Notes: generated by a model not told the origin, from the letters alone. Positions 34,412 through 44,495 are shown, numbered from the stretch's first letter. The stretch: DNA of 64,000 nt from Anaeromassilibacillus sp001305115 (GCA_042854365.1 AP031437.1:1984001-2048000); one strand, 5' to 3'. Translations and numbers: made by a program.

Positions 34412-35974
34412 ATGTCTGTAAAAGTATTAACTGCAAGAGAGGCGGCGGATCTCATTCCGAACGGCGTCAACCTTGCAACAAATGGTTTCATTGGCGCTTC
34501 CTTTCCGGAAGAAATCGCAATTGCAATCGAGCAGCGTTTTTTAGAGACCGGCGCACCAAACGATTTGACCTTGCTCTTCTGCGCCGCACAGGGCGATTCG
34601 AAAGATAAAGGACTTAACCATTTTGCGCACGACGGTATGGTTCGCCGTGCAATCGGTGGACACTGGGGCCTTGCACCGAAACTTGGTAAGATGGTAGCTG
34701 ATAATAAGATTATCGCCTATGATTTCCCGCAGGGCGTTACGGCACACATGTTCCGCGATGCGGCTGCCCACAAGCCAGGCACCCTGACCCATGTGGGTCT
34801 CGGCACTTTTGTGGACCCACGCCGTTTGGGCGGCAAGCTCAACGATTTGACCCGTGAGCAGGAGGACCTGGTCGAGTTGATGGAAATCGGAGGCAAGGAG
34901 TACCTTTTCTATAAAAACCAGCCGGTCAATTTTGCCATTATCTCCGGTACATATGCGGATGAGGATGGAAACATCTCTATGGAACACCTCGGCGTCAAGG
35001 CGGAAGCGCTGGTCGTAGCGCAGGCTTGCAAAAACTCCGGTGGTACGGTCGTTGCACAGGTAGAACGTGTTGTGAAGTCCGGTTCCCTCGACCCACAAAA
35101 GGTAGAGGTTCCTGGCATTTTGGTGGATGCCGTTGTCGTTGTCAGCGATATGAAGAACCACATGCAGACGTTTGGCACTCAGTACAATCCTGGTTTTTCC
35201 GGTGAACACCGTATGGGCGCAGCAGAGTTTACCCCCGCCCCTATGTCTCCCAAAAAGATCATTGCGCGCCGTGCGGCTATGGAATTGAAAAAGAATGGAA
35301 TTGTTAATCTGGGAATTGGAATTCCCGAATACATTTCTTCCGTTGCTACAGAAGAGGGAATCTTGGATCGCTTTACTCTGACTGTAGAGTCTGGTTTAAC
35401 GGGAGGCAGCCCGCAAAGCGGCTTAGATTTCGGTGCGAGTCTGAACCCTCAGTGCATCATGTCTCAACCCTCGATGTTTGACTTCTACCAAGGCGGTGGT
35501 TTGGACCAAGCATTCCTCGGCTTTGCAGAAGGCGATGAAGAGGGAAATGTCAATGTATCCAAGTTTGGTGTGAAGCTTCCTGGATGCGGCGGGTTTATCG
35601 ATATTTCCCAAAACGCAAAACAGGTATTTTTCTGCGGTACGTTTACAGCAAAGGGCCTAAAAACGGAAGTTTCCGATGGGAAGCTGCACATTCTCTCGGA
35701 TGGCAGTATCAGTAAATTTAAAACCGGGTTGGAGCATATCACCTTCAGCGCTGAGACGGCCAAGAAAAATCAGCAGCCCGTTATGTACATCACAGAACGC
35801 GCTGTATTCCAGCTCACTGAAAAAGGCTTGATTTTGATCGAGTATGCTCCAGGAGTCGATCTTGAAAAGGACATCTTCGCGCATATGCCGAAGAGGCCTC
35901 TGGTCTCCCCTGACCTCAAAGAGATGGATGCACGCATCTTCCGGGAGGAAATCATGGGGTTGGCTAAAGAATAA
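34412..35974 (+). CDS. Acyl-CoA:acetate/propionate CoA-transferase
   Basis: A 520-residue family I CoA-transferase with fused alpha and beta parts, as in propionate CoA-transferase (Pct) and YdiF. The oxyanion loop and catalytic glutamate lie in LTVESGLTGGSPQSG (about residue 330). Such enzymes swap CoA between acetate, propionate, butyrate or lactate in fermenters. ATG 34412 has GGAGG 7 bp upstream. It is monocistronic, with a strong terminator after it. The substrate cannot be set from sequence alone. Confidence 0.9.
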   Translation: MSVKVLTAREAADLIPNGVNLATNGFIGASFPEEIAIAIEQRFLETGAPNDLTLLFCAAQGDSKDKGLNHFAHDGMVRRAIGGHWGLAPKLGKMVADNKIIAYDFPQGVTAHMFRDAAAHKPGTLTHVGLGTFVDPRRLGGKLNDLTREQEDLVELMEIGGKEYLFYKNQPVNFAIISGTYADEDGNISMEHLGVKAEALVVAQACKNSGGTVVAQVERVVKSGSLDPQKVEVPGILVDAVVVVSDMKNHMQTFGTQYNPGFSGEHRMGAAEFTPAPMSPKKIIARRAAMELKKNGIVNLGIGIPEYISSVATEEGILDRFTLTVESGLTGGSPQSGLDFGASLNPQCIMSQPSMFDFYQGGGLDQAFLGFAEGDEEGNVNVSKFGVKLPGCGGFIDISQNAKQVFFCGTFTAKGLKTEVSDGKLHILSDGSISKFKTGLEHITFSAETAKKNQQPVMYITERAVFQLTEKGLILIEYAPGVDLEKDIFAHMPKRPLVSPDLKEMDARIFREEIMGLAKE

Positions 35975-35983
35975 TCCCTAGAA

Positions 35984-36030
35984 AAAGACAAGCTCCTTGG
36001 CAGGTATTTTTCCTGACCAAGGAGCTTTTT
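35984..36030 (+). terminator. Intrinsic terminator after the CoA-transferase
   Basis: AGCTCCTTGG (35991-36000) pairs with CCAAGGAGCT (36017-36026), extended by AGG/CCT, and is followed by T-rich sequence. The A5 before the stem makes it work on both strands. Confidence 0.9.
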
Positions 36031-36320
36031 CTGATGGTTGGTTCCGACCCTCAAACCGTTCTACCAAAACCGCTATTGGCAAACGGGGATGTAAGCCATT
36101 CGCCGGAAACCGAAGTGCGCTTCCAAAACCTTTTGTAATCGTCCAAAAATATTTTTCCATTTGCCCTCTAATGGGGAAACTTTACAGGCATTACAAAATG
36201 TTGTGCCCCTACTTCATTCAAATGCCTTTGCTTGGAAAAAGATCTGCACGTCTTTATGAAGGCTTATAAAGGTATTCAATCGCTTTCCTATTCATCACAT
36301 TGACATAAGGAGAACCCATT
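36031..36320. other. Intergenic stretch without recognisable gene
   Basis: About 290 bp. No open frame with a ribosome binding site is present, and no clear promoter or RNA was seen apart from AT-rich sequence directly before the Nim-like gene. Confidence 0.4.
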
Positions 36321-36791
36321 ATGAGAAGAAAAGACCGGGAGAGAAGTCCCGAATTTGCAAAAGAAGTCCTCGATCATTGTAGCTATGCGGTCTTGGCAAT
36401 GGTCAATACCGACGGTACCCCCTATTGTATACCGATTAGTACTGTACGTGAAGACGATTATCTCTATTTTCACTGTGCACTCCGGGGACAAAAGATTGAA
36501 AACCTCCGCGCCAATCCCGCTGTCTGCCTGACCGCAGTGGGACGTATTCGTATTCCGGAGGATGAATTCAGCGTTCAATACGAATCCGCTGTTGTCCATG
36601 GAACCGCACAGGAAGTTATCGAAGATGCTGAAAAGCTCCATGCCCTGCGTCTACTCTGTAAACATTATGTCCCTACAAATATGGCCCATTTTGATGCGGA
36701 GATCGCCAAGGATTTTCCTTATACAGGCGTCTGGAAAATCCATATAGAGCACATAACAGGCAAATCGAAGCCCATTACGGATGAATCGTAA
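36321..36791 (+). CDS. Nim-like pyridoxamine-5'-phosphate-oxidase-family flavoprotein
   Basis: A 156-residue split-barrel FMN protein. The opening MRRKDRE, the central CIPISTVREDDYLYFHCAL and the conserved His/Tyr residues place it near the NimA-type proteins, some of which reduce 5-nitroimidazoles, and near the many uncharacterised relatives in gut Clostridia. AAGGAG lies 8 bp before ATG 36321. Its stop codon TAA overlaps the start of the GNAT gene (TAATG), so the two are co-translated. Actual nitroimidazole resistance is not implied. Confidence 0.85.
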   Translation: MRRKDRERSPEFAKEVLDHCSYAVLAMVNTDGTPYCIPISTVREDDYLYFHCALRGQKIENLRANPAVCLTAVGRIRIPEDEFSVQYESAVVHGTAQEVIEDAEKLHALRLLCKHYVPTNMAHFDAEIAKDFPYTGVWKIHIEHITGKSKPITDES

Positions 36792-37267
36792 TGGGAACCA
36801 TCCGATTCATCCTTCGGGAATTCACACCAGAAGATGTACAAAGGGTGTCCTCCCTGATATGCCGAAATCTACGGGAGATCAATTGTCACGATTATCCTCC
36901 CAAAATAATTGAACAGCTTGTTCAGGAGCATACTCCAGAAAGAATTCTTCGCATGTCCACAGAAGGAAAAACGTTTCTCGCAGATGTAGCAGGGAATCCA
37001 GCTGGTATTCTTCGAGTTCTTCCATCTTGGAATGTAAGCGCAGAGTACTGGCTGCGTACAGTCTTTGTTCTACCCGATTACCACGGTTGCGGAATTGGCC
37101 GCCAATTGGTGGAGGCAGGCGAACGGTTCATCCAACAACAAGGGGGATTTTCTGTACGTCTTTGTGCTTCTCGGACAGCTCATCTATTCTATCAAAGACT
37201 CGGCTACTGCGACCTGGAGAAGTTTCCCGATCGCGAAGGCCTGTATCCAATGCAAAAACTGTTGTAA
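36791..37267 (+). CDS. GNAT-family N-acetyltransferase
   Basis: A 158-residue acetyltransferase. The acetyl-CoA pyrophosphate-binding motif A is visible (VFVLPDYHGCGIGRQLVE, around residues 93-110), followed by motif B with LFYQRLGY. It overlaps the preceding Nim-like gene by one base. The substrate is unknown. A C-terminus LYPMQKLL is typical of small-molecule acetyltransferases in Firmicutes. Confidence 0.88.
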   Translation: MGTIRFILREFTPEDVQRVSSLICRNLREINCHDYPPKIIEQLVQEHTPERILRMSTEGKTFLADVAGNPAGILRVLPSWNVSAEYWLRTVFVLPDYHGCGIGRQLVEAGERFIQQQGGFSVRLCASRTAHLFYQRLGYCDLEKFPDREGLYPMQKLL

Positions 37268-38227
37268 GTACAGTCATTTTTTGCCTATGACATCGAATGA
37301 TAATTGTGAAACTTCCCCCTGCGAATTGTATGATATGTAATTAGAGTCTGTGGGAGATCACAACGCTCTTAAATCGCTCGCTGACAGCCGCAAAAGCAAT
37401 TGAACCTTTCCGAATAATAAGAGGACTTCCGAAAGGCTCTTGTAGCTGCGAAGAATCTTTTAATCAATCGGAAATACCAGCCCAGCAGAAGTTCCGTACG
37501 CAAAAAACGTTCTAAATCAAGGGATGATTGCTCTTCGCGAACTTCTTTCCAGAGACGTATTAAGCAAATGGGTTGCCAAGATGGAGCAGATGGATTAGAA
37601 GAGCTATACCTGCCGAAGTACCGCAGAGCTGAGCCTTTCTATAGCTTGCAAAGGCCGTAGCAGCGCCCCAATACCACAGAAATATATTCTAACGCGTGCA
37701 AGGAACCATCGCAAACGGCAGAGCGCCCCTCCAAAAAATCCAAAGCCAGGCGTCAAAAAGGCTCCACTTCTTTCAATCCTATCAGTGTCTATGGTGCAGA
37801 GGGCAGAGCTTTTCCAGTCCTCATTTATAGCAGTAAACAACATCACGACACAGGCATATGTGTGCAGCGATACCTGGTACCATTTTCTTTCACTTTATGC
37901 TACGGCGGTGTCTACTAATCCAGAGAACTGTAGTCCATGGGACAGGAGTAACTTCAGCAGTTGCTATTGGCCATAGCATTGTACTCCAGACACAATTTGT
38001 CGCAGAGATTGATTGGCAATGGCTGATGATAGAACCTATACGATGAAAAAGCTGCGTGATAGGCTCTGTATTTGCACACACCTCTATGATGAAGGAAGCT
38101 CTCGGAACCAATGTGTTGCAACCGTGGGAATAAAGTGTTTACTGCTCTCATTGCATAAGTTCTCATGAAAATATGCAACACTGTCATGCGTACCGCCCTG
38201 CACCGAAAGACAATTGTTTCCAAGGCT

Positions 38228-38280
38228 AAAAAGGCTGTCCCGAACCGCAGATATTCTGCTGAATTCGAGGCAGCCTTTTT
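38228..38280 (+). terminator. Hairpin in the gene-poor stretch
   Basis: AAAAAGGCTG (38228-38237) and CAGCCTTTTT (38271-38280) form a 10-bp stem with a 33-nt loop that contains a smaller GCAGA/TCTGC hairpin. It reads as a terminator on both strands. Confidence 0.6.
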
Positions 38281-38455
38281 GTTCCATTACAACTGTAACG
38301 ATTTGGCCCCGCATCCGCTTTCATTCCGATGGAAAGCTCTTTTTCCTCACCCTTTTCCGGTTGGTCCGAAAAATAAGCGTAGCAACCTTTGAAGGAAAAA
38401 GTTCTATCATCCAATCTTTGTCCCTCTTTTGCACACAAGATAAACCGCATATAAG

Positions 38456-38488
38456 AAAGGCTATGGACGGTTCTTCCATAGCCTTTTT
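38456..38488 (+). terminator. Intrinsic terminator
   Basis: A perfect 12-bp stem, AAAGGCTATGGA/TCCATAGCCTTT, with a 7-nt loop and a T-run. It may mark the end of a lost plus-strand gene, or block minus-strand read-through from the transporter gene. Confidence 0.8.
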
Positions 38489-38684
38489 GCTGTTTGATGC
38501 TCTCACCTATGTAGAATTTCGTCAAACGTTTTCTCCTAGGGGAAAGCGTTGACCGCCGTCCCATGATCCCCAACGAGAATACAAACGTTATTCCACTCTT
38601 TACCGTGTGACACTCCATCTGTAGACTGGATTTCTACTTCGGTTCTTTTTACTGAAAAGAACCGTTTTATGCATAGGAACAACA

Positions 38685-40073
38685 TCAACCGCCTATGCCA
38701 AGCCATGTCTGGAATTTCGGTAGATACCCCATCACAAAGATAATCAGGATCAAAACTGGCAGAACATATTTTAAATAGACACGCGCCCACTTTGGAAACT
38801 TAACGCCACGGCCTGTGTCCGCTTCTTTGACAAAATTGTCCCAACCCCAGCCCCGCTTACAAACGCAGAAAAGCAGATAAATCAAACTGCCAATTGGTAA
38901 GATGTTATTGGAAACCACGAAATCCTCGATGGTCTGAATATCCCCAATTCCCGGCAATGTGACACCGCTCCAGATATTAAAGCCCAACGCACAAGGCAGA
39001 GACAGAACTGTAACGGCAATTCCGTTGACAATAACAGCCTTTTTGCGGTTCCAGCCCCAACGATCCATGCAGAAGCTGATGAGATTTTCAAACACAGCAA
39101 TGATCGTGGATAACGCCGCAAAACTCATAAACAGGAAGAACAGCGTCCCCCACAGACGACCGCCCCACATCTGCCCAAAGACGCTTGGCAGAGTAACAAA
39201 TACCAATCCTGGCCCCTCGCCCGGATTTACATTGAAAGCAAAGCACGCCGGGAAAATAATCAATCCCGCCATCAGAGCTACAATCGTATCAAGGATTCCA
39301 ATATTCAGAGCCTCTCCAGTCAATGCACGGTCTTTGCCAATATAGGACCCAAAGATCGCCATAGCTGAAATTCCCAGGCTCAGAGTAAAGAACGATTGCC
39401 CCATTGCAGCATATACTGCCTCACCAAAACTGGACCAACCATTTTCAAACATTTTTCCAAAATCCGGAACAAGATAGAATTTCAAGCCCTCTGCTGCACC
39501 GTCCAGGGTAACGCTTCGCACGCACAGGACAATCATAATGAGGAATAAACAGCTCATCATGACTTTGGTAATACGCTCAACGCCTTTCTGCAATCCCATG
39601 CTGCACACCAAAAATCCCAAAATAATGGTCACCAGCATCCAACCGATCAACTCTCCAGGATTTGCAAGCATGTTGGAAAAAACGATGTCAGGGGTTGCCG
39701 TATCAAACACACCCGTCGCACTCTTGACAATATAACTGAGCATCCAACCGCCGACAGTTGTATAGAACATCATTAACAGATAACAGCCGCCAAACCCAAG
39801 CCAACTGTACCAGTGCCATTTGGTTCCCTTAGGCTCCAAAATGTGAAAACTTTTCGCACAGCTCTTTTGACTGGCACGTCCCACTGCGAATTCCATCACC
39901 ATGACTGGCAATCCTAAAATCACAAGAAATAGCAGATACAGAATGACAAACGCTGCACCGCCATATTTTCCTGTGATGTAGGGGAACCTCCAAACATTTC
40001 CGAGGCCGATGGCGCATCCAGCCGAAATCAGAATAAATCCCAGGCGAGATGCAAATTTTTCTCTTTGTTGCAT
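38685..40073 (-). CDS. Sodium-dependent transporter, SNF/NSS family
   Basis: A 462-residue LeuT-fold transporter with about 11-12 membrane segments. Helix 1 carries the family signature GFILISAGCAIGLGNVWRFPY, which forms the Na+ and substrate site, followed by TGKYGGAAF. Bacterial members import amino acids or tryptophan-like substrates with Na+. ATG 40073 has GAGGAG 7 bp upstream. It is monocistronic. The Na+ gradient could come from the Rnf complex encoded at 59-64 kb. Confidence 0.92.
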   Translation of the reverse strand: MQQREKFASRLGFILISAGCAIGLGNVWRFPYITGKYGGAAFVILYLLFLVILGLPVMVMEFAVGRASQKSCAKSFHILEPKGTKWHWYSWLGFGGCYLLMMFYTTVGGWMLSYIVKSATGVFDTATPDIVFSNMLANPGELIGWMLVTIILGFLVCSMGLQKGVERITKVMMSCLFLIMIVLCVRSVTLDGAAEGLKFYLVPDFGKMFENGWSSFGEAVYAAMGQSFFTLSLGISAMAIFGSYIGKDRALTGEALNIGILDTIVALMAGLIIFPACFAFNVNPGEGPGLVFVTLPSVFGQMWGGRLWGTLFFLFMSFAALSTIIAVFENLISFCMDRWGWNRKKAVIVNGIAVTVLSLPCALGFNIWSGVTLPGIGDIQTIEDFVVSNNILPIGSLIYLLFCVCKRGWGWDNFVKEADTGRGVKFPKWARVYLKYVLPVLILIIFVMGYLPKFQTWLGIGG

Positions 40074-40215
40074 GTAAACTCTCCTCTTTCTCAGCTGCAC
40101 GCAAGGCCCCCTCAGCCCAAACCACAGCTTTTTTACTACTATTTTATCAAAAAGTACTTATTTGGACAAGATCAACGTTCCAGAAAATGTGAAAAAAGCG
40201 GATATTTGGCCTAAA

Positions 40216-40350
40216 AAAATGAGGATGCTCCTAAACTACAACCCTTTCGATTCATAGGAATGGGGCACCCTCTTTCTATTTGGAAAAACATCTGCGTTTC
40301 TAAAAAAACGAGGGCATCCTTCAAGTCATTTCATGACTTTGAGGACACCC
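40216..40350 (-). terminator. Two related terminator hairpins between fsa-like gene and transporter
   Basis: On the minus strand, the hairpin at 40302-40350 (GGGTGTCCTC ... GAGGATGCCC-like arms with an inner AAGTCAT/ATGACTT stem) is followed by TCGTTTTTTT and terminates the fsa-like operon. A second weaker hairpin (40219-40272, arms GAGGATGCTCC and GGGGCACCCTC, 9 of 11 matched) has related arms. Confidence 0.65.
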
Positions 40351-40368
40351 TTTTGGTTTCTTATTATT

Positions 40369-41046
40369 TTATAGCTCCGCGATGGAAACCTCACCCTGGA
40401 TCTTGACCCAATCCGCATGAAAATCGTCCACAGCCTTTTTAATGGCAGCCATTCCAAATGCCTCATGCAGCAGGGAAGGTTGCAGGGTAGCTGTATGGGC
40501 ACCCGCCATTAAAGCGTTTGTCACCTGTGCGATGTTCTTAAAGCTAGCGGCCAAAATCTTAGTTTCAGAGTCATTTTCGTCGATCATCTGGCGGAATGCC
40601 GCTATGGTATCGCAGGAATCAATATCCAAATTTTCCATCCGGTTGTAATAAGGGGCAATAAAATCGGCACCGCACGCAATCGCCATAAATCCTTGGATTT
40701 TGCTATAGATGGCTGTCGCTGTCACATGAACTCCTTCGGCCTTAAGGGCACGCATCGCTTTAAGTCCCTCTTCCGTTGTGGGGACCTTGATATAGACCAA
40801 ATCATCTACATTTTTCAATATCGCGCGTGCTTCCTTGAGAATTCCCTCGCAATCCTCCGCGATCACCTGCATGTGCAGCGTTTTCTCCGGACCGATGATC
40901 TGACGGATCTTTCGCATGTGTGAAAATAGATCAATCTTTCCTTCTGCCTTTAAAATGCTCGGATTGCTCGTCACGCCGGTAATCGGAAAATAAGCGCTGT
41001 ATTTTTCAATGGCCTCCAGATTCGCACTATCAAATAAAAATTCCAT
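40369..41046 (-). CDS. Fructose-6-phosphate-aldolase/transaldolase-like enzyme
   Basis: A 225-residue class I aldolase of the short transaldolase (FSA/TalC) group. The Schiff-base lysine is Lys87 in DLVYIKVPTTEEG, and the N-terminal DSANLEAIEKY and TGVTSNPSILK motifs are present. ATG 41046 gives the normal family length. It is the last gene of the ROK kinase-glycyl radical enzyme operon. In E. coli the same pairing exists (fsaA beside ybiW-ybiY, and fsaB beside pflD-pflC), so the natural substrate is probably the product of the radical enzyme rather than fructose 6-phosphate. Confidence 0.9.
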   Translation of the reverse strand: MEFLFDSANLEAIEKYSAYFPITGVTSNPSILKAEGKIDLFSHMRKIRQIIGPEKTLHMQVIAEDCEGILKEARAILKNVDDLVYIKVPTTEEGLKAMRALKAEGVHVTATAIYSKIQGFMAIACGADFIAPYYNRMENLDIDSCDTIAAFRQMIDENDSETKILAASFKNIAQVTNALMAGAHTATLQPSLLHEAFGMAAIKKAVDDFHADWVKIQGEVSIAEL

Positions 41047-41082
41047 GACAACCGATTCCTTTCCTTTCAATTTTCACCACAT

Positions 41083-43485
41083 TCAGATCACTTGCTCCGT
41101 GCGTTCGATGATGTCATCCTGCGTTTGACGGGACAGAACATTGAAGAAGGCACTATAGCCTGCCACACGCACAATCAGATCCCGATGGTTTTCCGGATGT
41201 ACCTGGGCATCCTTTAAAGTCTCGCGCGAAACAACATTAAACTGCACATGGAACCCATGCAGGGTGTCAAAGAACACGCGCAGCATAGCAATCAACTTTT
41301 GCCGGTTCTCTTCTTTCTCCAACATCTGCGGGTTGACCTTTTGGTTCAGCAAAACGCCGCCGGTAATCTTATCGGTTGGCAGCTTAGAGATGGATTTAAA
41401 TACCGCGGTAGGTCCGTGCTTATCCGCCGCATGGGACGGCGAGCATCCCTCCGCCAGTGGCTCTCCCGCTTTACGTCCATCCGGGGTTGCTGTGGTACCA
41501 GCTCCCTGAGGGACATTGGCTGAGATCGAAGAAGTCCCTGCATAGTATACCCCTCCAATAGGACCACGTCCATACCGAGTATTGTGATAATGGGACAGCT
41601 CATCGATGTAGATGTCATAAGAAGCGCGAGTCAGTGAATCCACATAGTCGTCATCGTTGCCATACTTCGGAGCAGCAATCAACAATTTGCGAATGTGTTC
41701 CCCCTCTTCCCCGGCAAAATTGTTCATCAGAGCGTCCCAAAGTTGTGCTGGAGTCATCGCGTGATCTTCAAACACACATTTCTTAATCGCCGCCAGGGAA
41801 TCTCCCTGATTGGCGATTCCTACCTGCAGGTCGCTGATAAAATCGTAGACTGCACCGCCTTCTTTGAGATTCAGTCCACGTTCGATACAATCGTCACATA
41901 GGGCAGAACAAAGAATATCCGCTGTATCTTTCTCTAAGACCGTGTCACAGCAGTTGTCGATGATCACGCACTGACGGGTGAACTCGCGGATGATTTTATC
42001 CCAAGCCGCCATGACCTGGTCAAAAGAGGTCATATCCTTGAAATGTCCCACACCCTCGCATACTTTGATTCCCGACTCAATGTCAACGCCATCATTCAAC
42101 GCGATCATCAGGGATTTGGGGAAATTCAGAAAACTCATACCTGTACAGCGGTATCCCCACTTGCCCGGGACCGCCACTTCCACACAGCCAATCGCGCTGT
42201 AATCATACGCATCTTCCGGCTTCACGCCCTTCGCTATAAAAGACGGAATGATGATTTCATCGTTGTTAAACGCCGGCATGCCAAACCCCAAGCGCATAAC
42301 CTCGATGGCTTCCTGCATAAAGTCTGCTGGCAGATTCTTGTGATAACGTACAGTTAAATTCGGTTGAGTCAGGCGGGTTTGAGCTACACTGCGCAAAATC
42401 AAGAAACTCAACGGATTGACTGCGTCTTTACCATCCGGCGTCTGTCCACCAACCGTAACATTCTGGTAGAGCGGGCTTCCAGCAGAAAAACGGGTGTGAC
42501 TCCATGAACGAATCTTGTTGATTGTATAGGTCTTTAACCACAGATTGGTCAATAATTCACAGGCAGTTTCCTCTGTAATACGGCCTTCCTGTAAATCTTT
42601 TTCATAATATGGATCAAGATACTGGTCCATCCGGCCATAGGAGAGCGAATGGCCGTTGCTCTCAATTTGTAAACAGAGATGCACCAACCACAGAGCCTGC
42701 ACCGCCTCATAAAAGGTTTCTGCGGGTTCATAAGGAACTTTATTGAGCACACGGCTCATTTCAAGTAGTTCTGCCCGGCGCCCCTCATCCGACTCCTCTT
42801 GCGCCATTTTAAACGCCAAATTCGCATACCGCTTCGCAAAAGCGACCGTCGCATCCACCACAATCAGAACGGCGCGATAAAAATACGATTTATGCAGGTT
42901 TTCCGCTTCCGTCAAGTCGAGTTCCCGGAGTTTTTGCTCGGCACGGGCGCGGTATTCCTTTAAACCCTTTTGCAGCATCCGGCGGTAATTGACCGCAACA
43001 TGCGCATCGCCAGAAGTGATATTCCCTTCTGCCTTAATAATTCCCAAATCGTAGAATACCTTTGCCGATTCCGGCATCGCCGCTAGGCCGCGCTCTTTGG
43101 TGGTATTATGTTCCCAGAAAGGAGCGATGTCGCGCAATACCTGCTTATTCTCCTCTGTAATATAGAAACGGTCGCCATCACGCTGATCAAACTGGTCTAG
43201 CTCGTCGATCACCCAGTCCATTGCGTATTCTGGAAAAATGGGAGCAGCGCGGTTGCTGGACGCCTGATTTCCAGCCAGCAAGGTCTGCGGCTCGATAAAA
43301 ATACTCATCCCGTTTAGGACGTTGCGATACATCAAGGCGCGACGAATAGCCAACGGCTGATCCATATTTTCGCGATAAGTCTGCGTGGTAATCTTTGCTC
43401 GCTCTACACAAACCATGGGCTTGGCATTTAAAAGCTCCTCACGGAAATCATGCATCCGGGTGGTCAATTCTCCAAAATGGCTCAT
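41083..43485 (-). CDS. Glycyl radical enzyme, YbiW/PflD-type dehydratase
   Basis: An 800-residue pyruvate-formate-lyase-family enzyme. The C-terminal radical motif RVAGYSAFFNVL places the glycyl radical near residue 775. The active-site Cys lies in AIGCVEVAVPG near residue 434; the GCVE form is that of radical dehydratases and lyases, not the adjacent Cys-Cys of true pyruvate formate-lyase. ATG 43485 has AGGAGG 7 bp upstream. It lies between an aldolase and a ROK sugar kinase, and its activase gene is divergent. My recollection is that this group acts on 1,5-anhydroglucitol 6-phosphate; that is a working hypothesis here. Confidence 0.92.
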   Translation of the reverse strand: MSHFGELTTRMHDFREELLNAKPMVCVERAKITTQTYRENMDQPLAIRRALMYRNVLNGMSIFIEPQTLLAGNQASSNRAAPIFPEYAMDWVIDELDQFDQRDGDRFYITEENKQVLRDIAPFWEHNTTKERGLAAMPESAKVFYDLGIIKAEGNITSGDAHVAVNYRRMLQKGLKEYRARAEQKLRELDLTEAENLHKSYFYRAVLIVVDATVAFAKRYANLAFKMAQEESDEGRRAELLEMSRVLNKVPYEPAETFYEAVQALWLVHLCLQIESNGHSLSYGRMDQYLDPYYEKDLQEGRITEETACELLTNLWLKTYTINKIRSWSHTRFSAGSPLYQNVTVGGQTPDGKDAVNPLSFLILRSVAQTRLTQPNLTVRYHKNLPADFMQEAIEVMRLGFGMPAFNNDEIIIPSFIAKGVKPEDAYDYSAIGCVEVAVPGKWGYRCTGMSFLNFPKSLMIALNDGVDIESGIKVCEGVGHFKDMTSFDQVMAAWDKIIREFTRQCVIIDNCCDTVLEKDTADILCSALCDDCIERGLNLKEGGAVYDFISDLQVGIANQGDSLAAIKKCVFEDHAMTPAQLWDALMNNFAGEEGEHIRKLLIAAPKYGNDDDYVDSLTRASYDIYIDELSHYHNTRYGRGPIGGVYYAGTSSISANVPQGAGTTATPDGRKAGEPLAEGCSPSHAADKHGPTAVFKSISKLPTDKITGGVLLNQKVNPQMLEKEENRQKLIAMLRVFFDTLHGFHVQFNVVSRETLKDAQVHPENHRDLIVRVAGYSAFFNVLSRQTQDDIIERTEQVI

Positions 43486-43541
43486 AAGAAGTCCTCCTAT
43501 ATCATCCATATAAATCTAGATGGAACAACTGATAAAAATCA

Positions 43542-44495
43542 TTAAGAAAACAGCAGCTCTGCTGCGCCAATGATTCCAAAATTGTCCCCCAACTCGGCGA
43601 ATTTGAAATATACTGGCAAATCATTGCCGTTATATTGATCAAACAACTCCCGAATGCGTGGGAACAAGCGGTCTCCAAAATGGACCAAGCCGCCTCCAAA
43701 GACAAAACAATTGATGTTTAGCACCTGGTATAGATTATAAAGCCAAACTGCTAAATATTGTGCCATCTGTTCTACGGCCCATTTCGCCATGGAGTCCCCA
43801 CGATCGAAAGCCTGCTGGATATGTACAGCGGTGATCTGCTCAGGGCTACCCGCTAATTCCGTCATCAACGTCTGTTCTCCCGCGGCAATTCGATTGCGGA
43901 TGTGTTTGACAATCATCGACCCTGAACAGTACGACATGAAGCATCCTTTGTTCCGGCAACCACACTCAATACCTTTTCCAGGTGTAATCAGCATATGGCC
44001 CGTCTCTCCAGCCCAACCATACCGGCCGCGGAAGAGCTGATTATTGATGATAATACCGCTGGCAATTCCAGTGCTAACTGCACAATACACCATGTGCTGA
44101 AAACCCCGTCCAGCCCCTTTTTTATGCTCTGCCAATGCTGCAACATGCGTATCGTTATCCAGAATAACCCGCATCCCATTGAGTTGCTTCATTAGGTATT
44201 CACGGGCCGGAAAATCGTGGATTTTTGTCAAATTGGTTGTTTTGATAATTTTTCCTTCTTCAAACAAGATGTAGGATGGCATCCCAATTCCGATTCCCCT
44301 CATCTGTTCCGCTTTTAGATTGTGTTCCTGTATAAGAGCCCAAATGTCCTTTGCCAGTGCATCAAAAAACGGCCCCGCTTCCAACTCTGGGTCCGATGGG
44401 ACCTTTTTTCGAGCCACCAAGTTTTGCTCTCCATCGAATAAACCGTACGCAATTTTCGTCCCGCCAACATCCACGCCGATTGTGTACTGTTCCAT
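43542..44495 (-). CDS. ROK-family sugar kinase
   Basis: A 317-residue kinase. The N-terminal phosphate-binding motif IGVDVGGTKIAYGLFD, the catalytic DNDTHVAALAE and the zinc-binding signature GHMLI ... CGCRNKGCFMSYCSG are all present, so it is an active-looking glucokinase-type ROK protein without a DNA-binding domain. It is the first gene of the operon with the radical enzyme and the aldolase and probably phosphorylates the imported sugar or sugar alcohol before dehydration. Confidence 0.92.
   Translation of the reverse strand: MEQYTIGVDVGGTKIAYGLFDGEQNLVARKKVPSDPELEAGPFFDALAKDIWALIQEHNLKAEQMRGIGIGMPSYILFEEGKIIKTTNLTKIHDFPAREYLMKQLNGMRVILDNDTHVAALAEHKKGAGRGFQHMVYCAVSTGIASGIIINNQLFRGRYGWAGETGHMLITPGKGIECGCRNKGCFMSYCSGSMIVKHIRNRIAAGEQTLMTELAGSPEQITAVHIQQAFDRGDSMAKWAVEQMAQYLAVWLYNLYQVLNINCFVFGGGLVHFGDRLFPRIRELFDQYNGNDLPVYFKFAELGDNFGIIGAAELLFS

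Larger units (their letters stand above)
37268..38684. other. 1.4 kb without recognisable gene; likely decayed DNA
   Basis: No frame here has both a start signal and a recognisable protein. Short coding-like runs are broken by stops, and the region holds terminator-like hairpins, so it looks like eroded genes. I could not name what was lost. Confidence 0.5.

Noticed and set aside
41083..43485. True pyruvate formate-lyase
   Set aside because: The active site is GCVE rather than the adjacent Cys-Cys pair, and the partners are an aldolase and a sugar kinase.
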